Shown here piece after piece: positions 7,321 to 15,268 of a stretch of DNA of 18,915 bases (within the stretch, counting starts at the first letter, position 1; each line of letters starts with the position of its first letter). The DNA is from Stramenopiles sp. TOSAG23-3 (Eukaryota; Sar). The notes beneath the pieces were generated by a model. That model searched no databases. It was given only the letters and a program-made list of their open reading frames with translations, and had not been told where the DNA came from. A program made the translations under genes and the position numbers. The stretch is taken from NCBI GenBank assembly GCA_900128585.1, contig LT642253.1, positions 9,071-27,985 of the forward strand, read 5' to 3'.

Positions 7321-8442
7321 TTACTGCTTCGTAATCACGACAAGGTGTGCTAAATCAGTCGACTGCGCAAGATTGTCCCATTCCGACTTGTCCGTGCTGC
7401 CGGCGTTCGGGATCTTCGCAAGGGGACCCTTAAAGTACCACCGCGGCAGCGACATCTCACTACAGCCGCCGTGCTCCTTCAAGTACACCACGTACACGGC
7501 GAAGCCCGGCTCCTTTAGGTCCACCCCACGGGGGAGAAAGCCTATCGGCTTTGAAAAATCCACCCTCGTGGGACGACTCGTTTCGTTCGTCAAGGGAAGA
7601 ATGTTTTGTACATACGCGTTAGTCGTCAACGAGTCGGAGCCACAGTGCAGCCCGGTCCACAGCACCAAGGGAAAATTTTGGTAGGTTTGATCGACAGAGA
7701 ACGACCGCCCCTTGTGCCGTTTGAACTCATAAAAGGTCAAGATTTCGTTCAACTTGCGAACGACGAGCAGGTGGCATGCAGTGTTCCGGACATGCTGACT
7801 TATGAAAGGTCGAACGTGCCTCCGTGGGTTGTACTTTTTAGTATGGTAAATGGTGGCGTGCCGCCGCATTGGGGTTTGGCAAGTTCCCCTCTGGATCCCG
7901 TTGGACCCGAGAAATTCAACGACGTAGCCGTCAGGGACATACAGGGACTGCGGACAGAATGATACCGGGTCGTCCCAGTCAATACGACCCTGCTGTGGGT
8001 AATGCTCCTCAACCCATTTGTTGCTGGGAGACCGAGTCTGCCACGACCGGAAGTTTGACGACCCCCCGCTGGTCCCTTTGTTGCAGTAAATGCCTGTCCA
8101 GTGCACCCCTGGCTGCAAAACACGCTGCTCACCGTTTAGGTCGTGGCCCTCGAACACCACGACGTCGTTTGTGCGCTTCAAATCGAACACCGTGGGCGAG
8201 TCCTCCTCGTACGCACTGACGCCCGAGAAAAGTGTGCGGTACAGAATCGTAACGGACGCTAAAAAAATTGAAACGGCCACAATTTTCTTGTTAGCGCGGG
8301 TGAATTTGACAACCTGATGAAGCGCAGGCTCTACCTTTGTTCGGTACTCGTACTTTAGTCTCTTGAGCGTCCATTTCCGTTTTTTCAAAATCCAACGTTG
8401 GTGGCCCGTGAGATTGTTCCATTTCTTTGCTCTTCCACCCAT
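7321..8442 (-). CDS. Type II membrane protein with two tandem repeats of about 140 residues (possibly beta/gamma-crystallin-like)
   Basis: The product is 373 residues. A strongly basic N-terminus of about 52 residues precedes one hydrophobic span at about 54-72, which predicts a signal anchor with the rest in the ER lumen or outside. The lumenal part is an internal duplication. 'QPGVHWTGIYC' (110-120) matches 'FPLVLWTGLHC' (257-267). 'RIDWDDPVSFCP' (153-164) matches 'RVDFSKPIGFLP' (293-304). 'ACHLLVVRK' (222-230) matches 'LAHLVVITK' (364-372). Each unit begins with a strand such as 'VVVFEGHDLNGEQ' or 'LTFYEFKRHKGRSF', which resembles the first Greek-key strand of beta/gamma-crystallin folds; that fold call is tentative. 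Cys are mostly lumenal, so disulfides are likely. One N-x-T site (Asn286) is in the second unit. The start ATG lies in a CCATGG palindrome. The function is unknown. Confidence 0.75.
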   Translation of the reverse strand: MGGRAKKWNNLTGHQRWILKKRKWTLKRLKYEYRTKVEPALHQVVKFTRANKKIVAVSIFLASVTILYRTLFSGVSAYEEDSPTVFDLKRTNDVVVFEGHDLNGEQRVLQPGVHWTGIYCNKGTSGGSSNFRSWQTRSPSNKWVEEHYPQQGRIDWDDPVSFCPQSLYVPDGYVVEFLGSNGIQRGTCQTPMRRHATIYHTKKYNPRRHVRPFISQHVRNTACHLLVVRKLNEILTFYEFKRHKGRSFSVDQTYQNFPLVLWTGLHCGSDSLTTNAYVQNILPLTNETSRPTRVDFSKPIGFLPRGVDLKEPGFAVYVVYLKEHGGCSEMSLPRWYFKGPLAKIPNAGSTDKSEWDNLAQSTDLAHLVVITKQ

Positions 8443-9230
8443 GGCGAAAACCTACAACAAAAACTGCCGCGCTACGGTGTACGTGCGCAACAGGGGAGCT
8501 TGCTGGCAACAAAAAACCTGTTTATTGAAGCCGGGCCTTACACGGTCGATTCTTGTCCAATTCAAAGCTTAAAAACGTTTATTTTTAAAAAGTGAAGGAA
8601 ATCTAATACTCTAAATACGTAAATACCACATATGCTTCTACACCCCTAAACACTTGAGAAATGGATTTTAAATAATTGTTGTTTTGAAACTTTGAGTACC
8701 TCAGTCATACGTATTGTAATGTAATAGTAGTACGACGACTACTATTTTTGATACTAGTTTTATGTTCTTCCTGCTTACCTCCTTAGCACCTCCTCCTACT
8801 ACGTCCTCGTATATTAATTCCTCCTCTCATCAGCTGTACATATGTTATTTATATTTTAGACGACTATTAAAAAATAATGAAAAGAAAGAAGATAAGAAAG
8901 AAGGGGAAGATTGAAGATTGATTGATGATTTTGAATTGTTGTCTTTTTTGTTTTTTGGTATTTACGGTTTAATGTTATACTCTTATTATCTTTTAGACGA
9001 CGAAGAATAATAATAAGATGAGTGAGTTAACTTATTATTATTATCACACACGAAAAGACAGACAACTCAAGTAACAATTGAACGTCATCATAGTCTATAA
9101 AGTTAATTGATGATGTTTCAGCCGATTAAATGGACGATATATATATACATCCAGCACTTTACCCGGTTCGATTCATTGCATAGGAATTTCGTTTAGAACT
9201 AACGTGCATTTTTTTCTTCTTTCGACCAGG
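8443..9230. promoter_or_regulatory. Divergent intergenic region between the type II repeat protein and the MORN gene
   Basis: About 788 bases. The first 130 bases next to the minus-strand start are less AT-rich and carry a 43-codon plus-strand open frame (8441-8572). A perfect 9-base inverted repeat, AATAGTAGT/ACTACTATT with loop ACGACG, lies at 8723-8746. A run of alternating TA (9136-9150) is a candidate TATA-type element about 85 bases upstream of the MORN start codon. The rest is AT-rich with short repeats. Confidence 0.5.
9136..9150 (+). promoter_or_regulatory. Candidate TATA-like element of the MORN gene
   Basis: An alternating TATATATATA block lies about 80-95 bases upstream of the chosen start at 9231, in the expected orientation and distance for a core promoter with a short 5' leader. 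AT-rich flanks make chance occurrence fairly likely. Confidence 0.35.
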
Positions 9231-10058
9231 ATGAAGACGACAAGCTTCCTGTTCATTATTGCCCTGCTGCTCGGCGCCGTGTCCCTGACTTTAGCAAAAC
9301 GGAAAAGGTCCTCTTACCCTTCCAGGGGGAACTCGGATACAGTAAGGCATGGGGCTACGGACCACTTGGAACTGCTAGAAAGGCAACGAGCTCGAAAGCT
9401 CGCGAAGACGCCGGAAGAGAGAGAAAAATATGTGCACCAGTATTTTGGATCACCCCCCGCCCCTTTCAACAAGAAAGGAGAGTGGGAAGGGACCGTGCAT
9501 TACGATTGGGGATGGTGTAAGTAAATAAACTTCTGCTCCCCGAACAACTATTCTTATACCTAAACATGCGATTGACTCTGACACGACATTTTCCTTCTCA
9601 TCCTACACTTTTATGCTTCCCTCTTTGCAGACAAGGGGCCATTTTTAGACGGCAGGTGGCACACCAAAGAGGGGCAGGAGGGCACTTGCCACCACTTTGA
9701 TGATGAGCGAACGTACACCGGCGGATTCTTTCACCACAAAATGCACGGAACGGGCTCCATGGTGTATCCGGATGGCCACAAAGTGACTGGGAAGTGGGAG
9801 CTGGTGTACTCGTGGCAAGTGTTCACTGGTCATGGCACCGTGGAGTGGACCGACGGCAGAATCTGGAAAGGCCCCTGGAAAAATGGTCAACCCCATGGGC
9901 ACGGGGTCCTCACTTATGCGGATGGCGACGTCGTCCACGGTAACTTTGAACATGGGCACTGCAAAGAGTGCGAAGACGAGCACCGGGCGCACTATGAGCA
10001 CATAAAGAAGAAAAAATACCACCACATTCACATGAACATGCACGGCGAAAGCCTCTGA
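9231..10058 (+). CDS. Secreted or ER-lumenal MORN-repeat protein (two exons: 9231-9516, 9631-10058)
   Basis: The spliced product is 237 residues. Residues 1-22 are a clear signal peptide (MKTTS, then an 11-residue Leu/Ile/Ala core ending 'LTLA'), followed by a basic KRKR stretch. Residues about 84-206 hold four to five MORN-type units, recognisable by 'TYTGGF..HKMHGTGSMVYPDG', 'GHGTVEWTDG', 'WKGPWKNGQPHGHGVLTYADG' and 'VHGNFEHGH'. The tail (about 204-237) is rich in His, Lys and Cys. MORN proteins usually work in the cytosol as membrane or cytoskeleton scaffolds, so a signal peptide is unusual. The join is phase 1: TGG, then T|AC (Tyr), with no frame change. An upstream in-frame ATG at 9204 would add nine residues. 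I prefer 9231 because it has A at -3 and a tidy signal peptide. Confidence 0.85.
9517..9630 (+). other. Spliceosomal intron in the MORN gene
   Basis: The donor GTAAGT (9517-9522) is a perfect consensus, and the acceptor is a pyrimidine-rich stretch ending TTTGCAG (9624-9630). The intron is 114 bases, a multiple of three. Unspliced RNA hits an in-frame TAA at 9522-9524, so splicing is needed to reach the MORN repeats. It is the only intron I can support in the window. Confidence 0.9.
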
Positions 10059-10561
10059 ATCGCACCACTCAAGGTTAATTTGACGTTTAAACCATCCAGG
10101 GTTAATTTTTCTTTTGCTTTTTTACTTCTTACACGCGCGTATAATAAAAAAACAAATTATATAGTATGCGCGTATAATAAAAACAAGAAAATTGGCTGTT
10201 ATTTAAGTAATTAAAATTAATGTGCTGCGAAACTGAAATCTATCTTTGCTCTTTTCGTCTTACTAATCGAGATACCCTTGTCACTTAGTATTGACCATCA
10301 TTCTCTAAAGATGTTTTTTTCATTCTCAGATGTATGATACTCCATTTATGATCTGCGCGTATTAATAAATAAAAAATTCAATGCCCTACAGTAATTTAAA
10401 CGACTGTTCCCTTCGGAGAAGTAAAGAGGCAATTCTTACATCTCTCTGTTGATATAAATACTTTTAATTAAATATCTTCACGAAGTTTAAAAAACGTTTT
10501 CACAAAATCTTTTTTCACAAAAATCTTAAAATTTAGGGCATGCCAGATGCCAGACCTATTT
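10059..10561. other. Convergent intergenic region with three GCGCGTAT-type repeats
   Basis: The 3' flanks of the MORN gene (plus) and WD40 gene (minus) meet here. The 16-base sequence GCGCGTATAATAAAAA occurs at 10135-10150 and 10168-10183. A variant with the same GCGCGTAT head and an AATAAATAAA-like tail lies at 10355-10376. The AATAAA-type portions could serve as poly(A) signals. No gene is seen. Confidence 0.55.
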
Positions 10562-13500
10562 TTACTTCTTCTTGAATTTGCGCAATCCTCTGCTTCTTAC
10601 TTGCCTTCCGTACGGGGTTATGGAGTACCCCCGTCCCGCGTGCTTCGGGTCAATTGGGTGAAGCCTTGGAGTTCTCCTGACCTTGTCTGCGATCCCCCCC
10701 ACGCGCCTCTCGCGTTCCCGCACACTCAAATTGGACAGCTCCGAAATAAGGCGCTCGCTGGTTTCACTAATGTCTTCAATGTGCAGGTTCACGGCGTCAA
10801 AGCCCCCGCCAAAATGTAACTTTGGCACGTCGATGCTCGAGTTAGACTTTATGTCGTGAGAAAATATAGGGTTTTGAAACTCTCCCCCCTCCCACCGCTT
10901 CCGTTCCTCGTCCTCAACCATGTCGTTGATCGTTTGAATGATTTTGTTCGCTTCATCGTTTTGACGACTCGTGTACTCTTCTACGTCTACTTGAAATTTC
11001 CAACGGCTGCTGTCAACGAACCCCTGCTGCAATGTCCCTTGCAAGTCACCGCTCTCGGACCAGATGTGCACTAGACGATCGTTCCCCGACGATATGATAG
11101 ACTTTGGATGTGGAACTATTTGCAAATCGATCACACTGTCGTTGTAGTGGGCGTTCCAAGCGTGCACAACGGCCAACTCCACTTTTGAATTTGACAGCAA
11201 GGCCTTTGGGGCGGCCACATCTCCGCTCTGCTTTTTACCGCCAGTCCGGGCCCTGTGGAACATTTCGTCGAAGGCGTCCAACGCCTTCTTTTCGTTATTT
11301 CCCCGGTCGCTGCTAATGCTGTTGGACCGAGACTTGTCGACGCTGTTTGCCCGGGACCGTCTGCCCGCCTTTTTTCCACGCACGGAATCATTGATTTCAT
11401 CCTGGTTGCGAGCATCGAACCGAAGGCTCCGTTTTGGATTCTCGCACTTCTTCGCCCTTCGCACTGGGTAGATAGAGTGCTCCGATTCCAAGATGCGCAG
11501 CACCGGCAGCAAATCCCAAATTTTTAACGTCCCTTCTTCGTCCCCTGTGTACATTTTTGCCGAAATCACGTACCTTCCATCGGTGCCGTCCTCCGCCACA
11601 TCATCGCCATCGCTGTCGTTCTGCGTCAAATGGGACAAGCCTTCACTAAACTCTCCGTACGTGATTTGGCCGCTGTGGTCGTCATCAATTTCGTAAAACA
11701 AACGCTCCAGCTGCGCCTTCTGCCCGATGCCAACCCCAAAGTTTAGCATGGCGGATTTGAACTCGTCCAGATCGATCTTGCCATCGCCATCGCCACCGAT
11801 TTGGCGAAAGAGTTCCCGCAAGTGCTTGCTTTTTGACATTACTTTTCTGCGCACGGACACTTTCATTTCTTGGTACAGCAGGTCTTCTGTGGACAGCTTC
11901 TTTACCGGGTCCGACCACTTAACGTCGACCCGAAGTTTGGTGACCCCCTTCGGCATGACTTGCGAATCCCGGGATAAGTTCCTCGTCCGAAGCAGGCACC
12001 TGCCTTTGTGCGCCCCCGTCGTGCCCCACAAGCATACGATGCCCGCCGAGTCCGCTGCCGCCACTATTGGGTAGGTTCCAATGAAACAGACGTCCCGAAT
12101 ACCCCCCGTATGGACCCCTTTGCAGGTACCTTCGTTTCGAACGAACTCGTAGTCCCAGAACTTGATCCCGCCGTCCAAATCTCCGGACGCCATCATCGAA
12201 AGGTGGCTGCTGTAGTCCAGGGCAGTAATGTCCGCTCCGTGCGCACCATCAATTCTACGCAACATCACCCCCCCGTCTGCCTCATTCTCGTCGTGAATGG
12301 ATATTGCACGATCCCACGATGCGGTGATGAAGCACTTGTACTTGTGGACGTAGAGGACTTTGCTGACCGCGCCCAGGTGCGCCTTTTGCCCGAACTCTTT
12401 GTAGGAACAGCTCTTCATGTGCACCCCACTGATGTAGTCGTACACTTTGACGTTTCCCACAAAGTCCCCGACGATAAACTTTCGTTCCCTGTCGTCAAGG
12501 CACAATGTCGTAACGCCTTTATTGCTGACGTTTCTGAACGTTCGGGTGAGCTTTCCTTTGGCGTCCCACACATGGACGTTCTCGGACGTCGCCGTTATAA
12601 AGGACATAAGGGTCTTGTTGTACCGGGCGATCAGGACGGGAGAGTCGCTGCTTAGTTCTGGGTTTTCAAGCTTTTGGTAGTCGAACACGTGCATTTTTTT
12701 CCCACCAGTGACAATTCTCTGTTTTTTCGGAAGGGTCAAAACCGACGAAATCTTTGCAATGGCTCCCTCGTCTTCCTTTGAAAACGTTTGGACGCACGCA
12801 AACGTGCGAATGTCCCAGACCTTCACCACCCCGCTGACGTCGGCGGTAATTATCTGTGGCGTGTCCGGGATTACTTCGACCCCGCACAGTGGTGCCGTGT
12901 GCCCGTGCAAGCGCAAAATCAGCCTCTCGACGTACGGGTTCCAGACGAGCGCATCGTAATCAAAGCCGCCGGAGATGAGGAAGCGGTAGTCTTCGTTGTA
13001 GGCCAGGGAACGGACCCCCTTCTCGTGCCCTTCCAGCGTGCGGCGGTGGCGCCCCGTGCTGCAGTCCCAAAGCCGTATGGTTTTGTCCATCGAAGCGGAC
13101 GCCAGCGTCTCCAAATTGTTCAGCGTGCTTAGCCCGAGGACCATGTCCTTGTGCGAGTCCCTCATCAAACGGCCGTCGCGGCCCGTCCCCCCCATGTGGT
13201 ACTTTTCCTCCATTTTCTCGCAGTCCCACGCGTAAATCGCCCCGCTGATGCCGGACGAGTACAGGGTGTTGGTGGGACTGTCCCAAGCCATGCACATTTG
13301 AGAGACGGGGGAGTGGAAGCTTTTGTGCAGCCTGTGCGAGGTGTCATCGTGAAACGAAATGCTCAGGTCGCTGGAGGTCAGCACGTACTGCTTCAGTTTC
13401 TGGACGTGCGTGGCGCATAAAACGTGCCCGTGCGGGGCTTTCAGCTGGTGCATTAAGCTGCACTCGGAATTGTAGATTTTCAGCACAGGGCTGCTGCCCT

Positions 13501-14068
13501 CGACGACCCCTATGGTCCCCGACGACCGCTTTGGGTCCTTTGGGAAGAAATACATCCGCTCTATGCTCTGCCTGTGCTTTGAGAAATCTTCCCACTGCTT
13601 CGATTTGTACTGTGATATCCCGCCGGGGCCGTCGGACTTGTCCGTTAAGCCAGACTCTACAATGTAGGACGTGAACTCTTCCCACTCCATCGTCCCGTCC
13701 CCGTTGATATCGATCTGGGCGAACAGCTCCGCCAGCGCACTTACTTTGGTGGTCTCGCTCATTTTTGAAATATTTTCTATTACGCGCTTGCTGTCGTCGT
13801 CTATGTTTTCGTGTCTCTGCGACTTTTTTAGAAAGCGCAGCATTACGTAGACGAACTCGTACAGGGTTAAGCCATTTTCAGCCTTTTGAAACTCGTCCTG
13901 CAGCTCCAGAACCTTGTCCATATCCAGAATCATCATGATGTCATTTACTATCCCCTTCCCCGCATTTTCAGTGGGATCCATCTTGGTCTCACCCTTCCCG
14001 TTCAGATTAAACAGCCTCTTGGAGCGGCCATTCGTATGGTCCAGCTCAGTCAAAAACGTATCGGACAT
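10562..14068 (-). CDS. EF-hand and WD40-repeat protein, WDR49/CFAP337-like
   Basis: The product is 1168 residues in one exon. An N-terminal EF-hand region ends in a canonical loop, D120-I-N-G-D124-G...E131. About ten or more WD40 blades follow (about 185-690), including 'TLASASMDKTIRLWDCSTG' and 'IITADVSGVVKVWDI', enough for two propellers. A second EF pair lies at 745-815: loop 758-769 has Gly in place of the first Asp, and loop 795-806 is canonical. More WD-like blades come after it (832-852 'GTLKIWDL', 965-1005 'IISSGNDRLVHIW'), separated by a Ser/Arg-rich disordered insert (870-960). The tail is highly basic. This EF-hand plus WD40 order is known from WDR49-type ciliary proteins, so a calcium-responsive axonemal scaffold is the best guess. 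The frame stays open upstream to a GTG at 14086, but I start at the first ATG, 14068. Confidence 0.85.
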   Translation of the reverse strand: MSDTFLTELDHTNGRSKRLFNLNGKGETKMDPTENAGKGIVNDIMMILDMDKVLELQDEFQKAENGLTLYEFVYVMLRFLKKSQRHENIDDDSKRVIENISKMSETTKVSALAELFAQIDINGDGTMEWEEFTSYIVESGLTDKSDGPGGISQYKSKQWEDFSKHRQSIERMYFFPKDPKRSSGTIGVVEGSSPVLKIYNSECSLMHQLKAPHGHVLCATHVQKLKQYVLTSSDLSISFHDDTSHRLHKSFHSPVSQMCMAWDSPTNTLYSSGISGAIYAWDCEKMEEKYHMGGTGRDGRLMRDSHKDMVLGLSTLNNLETLASASMDKTIRLWDCSTGRHRRTLEGHEKGVRSLAYNEDYRFLISGGFDYDALVWNPYVERLILRLHGHTAPLCGVEVIPDTPQIITADVSGVVKVWDIRTFACVQTFSKEDEGAIAKISSVLTLPKKQRIVTGGKKMHVFDYQKLENPELSSDSPVLIARYNKTLMSFITATSENVHVWDAKGKLTRTFRNVSNKGVTTLCLDDRERKFIVGDFVGNVKVYDYISGVHMKSCSYKEFGQKAHLGAVSKVLYVHKYKCFITASWDRAISIHDENEADGGVMLRRIDGAHGADITALDYSSHLSMMASGDLDGGIKFWDYEFVRNEGTCKGVHTGGIRDVCFIGTYPIVAAADSAGIVCLWGTTGAHKGRCLLRTRNLSRDSQVMPKGVTKLRVDVKWSDPVKKLSTEDLLYQEMKVSVRRKVMSKSKHLRELFRQIGGDGDGKIDLDEFKSAMLNFGVGIGQKAQLERLFYEIDDDHSGQITYGEFSEGLSHLTQNDSDGDDVAEDGTDGRYVISAKMYTGDEEGTLKIWDLLPVLRILESEHSIYPVRRAKKCENPKRSLRFDARNQDEINDSVRGKKAGRRSRANSVDKSRSNSISSDRGNNEKKALDAFDEMFHRARTGGKKQSGDVAAPKALLSNSKVELAVVHAWNAHYNDSVIDLQIVPHPKSIISSGNDRLVHIWSESGDLQGTLQQGFVDSSRWKFQVDVEEYTSRQNDEANKIIQTINDMVEDEERKRWEGGEFQNPIFSHDIKSNSSIDVPKLHFGGGFDAVNLHIEDISETSERLISELSNLSVRERERRVGGIADKVRRTPRLHPIDPKHAGRGYSITPYGRQVRSRGLRKFKKK

Positions 14069-15268
14069 TTCGACCAAGTCAAACACGGGGCAAAAATAAA
14101 CCTAAAAGGAACAACAACAACAAACCTCCGAAGAATTTGGGACACCGTTCAAGCAGAGCAAGAAAAGGAAGGAAGGTACGCCGTAGCACTACGAGGGTGT
14201 GAGGAGCACTAGAAGGGTGTTAGGGAATGAAACAAACAACAGGCAAACCACTCCCGGCACAACAATACAAACCGTTTACGTAGTAGAATCACGCTTGTGA
14301 TCGTAACAAAGTTTTATTGTGATAATTAACTCGTAGATCAAAAAGATTACACAATCCTTCTCAGTGATCGCATGAGAATAAACAAATGACCCGACCCTTC
14401 TTATTTCTGTTTCAAAAAAACAAAAAAAGAAGAAGGAAATTACTAAAATAAAAAATAAATAATGCACACTCCCTCTATTATTAATTTATTAAATTAAAAT
14501 AATAAATATTCCTTTACTAATTCGATGTTATTTCAATTATTCGAGAAAAAATAACTGCCGGCCGCCGCCTCCAATTCAATTATAGTCGTCTATACTATAC
14601 ACTACAACAATTCGTATATATAAATACCGATGTATATAGGAATAGTGCTATTTATAATAAACGAGTGATAACCTGCCTAATATAATACGGTAGACTAAAA
14701 ACTTAATATAAGTACAATAATACTGAAGCTATACAAATGACTGTTCTTCTCTTCTTCTTCTTCTTCTTCTTTCTTCTTCTTCTTCTTCTTTTGTTCTTTC
14801 TTCTTCTTCTTTTGTTCTTTCTTCTTCTTCTTCTTTCTTTTTCTTCTTCTTCTTCTTCTTCTTCTTCTTCTTCTTTCTTCTTCTTCTTCTTCTTCTTCTT
14901 CTTCTTCTTCTTCCTTCTTCTTCTTCTTCTTCTTTTCATCATCCAACATCCAACACAAACAACACAACCAATCGCATTTGGTGTGATTTTATATTGTCAT
15001 TTTAAATTATATTTTTACTTACGCGGTACTTACTCTAACTAATAATTATTCGCGAAGACCATCGTTTACTACGGCGGTTTATAATTTATCCAAATTAGCA
15101 ATCCACTATTATATAATAGAAAGAAATTAAACGAAACAATAGAGGAATTGGAATTGATAGCCCAACGCAACGTTTACGTTTCCTCTGAACGTTCAGTGTA
15201 CCCCCCGCTCGCTCATTGGCTGGCCTGTGCGTGCCTGCTGTTCCCCTCCCTTAGTCTTTCCTAGCTAG
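14069..15268. promoter_or_regulatory. Divergent intergenic region between the WD40 and Miro genes
   Basis: 1.2 kb, AT-rich, with a CTT tract (listed separately). Near the Miro start are GTTTACGT (15172-15179), the perfect 12-base palindrome CTGAACGTTCAG (15185-15196), a C6 run, and ATTGG (15215-15219), the reverse of a CCAAT box. Another GTTTACGT (14274-14281) lies about 210 bases upstream of the WD40 start. The small open frames here have no recognisable content. Confidence 0.5.
14744..14937. repeat. (CTT)n polypyrimidine tract, 194 bases
   Basis: Almost pure T/C on the plus strand, mostly CTT units with occasional CTTT, broken only by two G residues (14793 and 14814). Long mirror-like purine/pyrimidine tracts of this kind can form triplex (H-) DNA. 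The Glu/Lys/Arg and Phe/Leu/Ser open frames across it are artefacts. Confidence 0.92.

Noticed and set aside
9165-9174. B-box-like GGTTCGATTC upstream of the MORN gene
   Set aside because: No tRNA fold or A box surrounds it, so it is probably chance.
9204-9230. Alternative upstream ATG for the MORN protein
   Set aside because: It has weaker start context, and the signal peptide is cleaner from 9231. It is not fully excluded.
12008-12655. 215-codon plus-strand frame inside the WD40 gene
   Set aside because: It is antisense to a well-supported WD40/EF-hand sequence and is a shadow of its codon bias.
14069-14086. Six-residue N-terminal extension of the WD40 protein from a GTG codon
   Set aside because: GTG is not a usual nuclear start; the ATG at 14068 follows directly.
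14695-15042. Long Glu/Lys/Arg and Phe/Leu/Ser frames over the CTT tract
   Set aside because: Pure products of the trinucleotide repeat.
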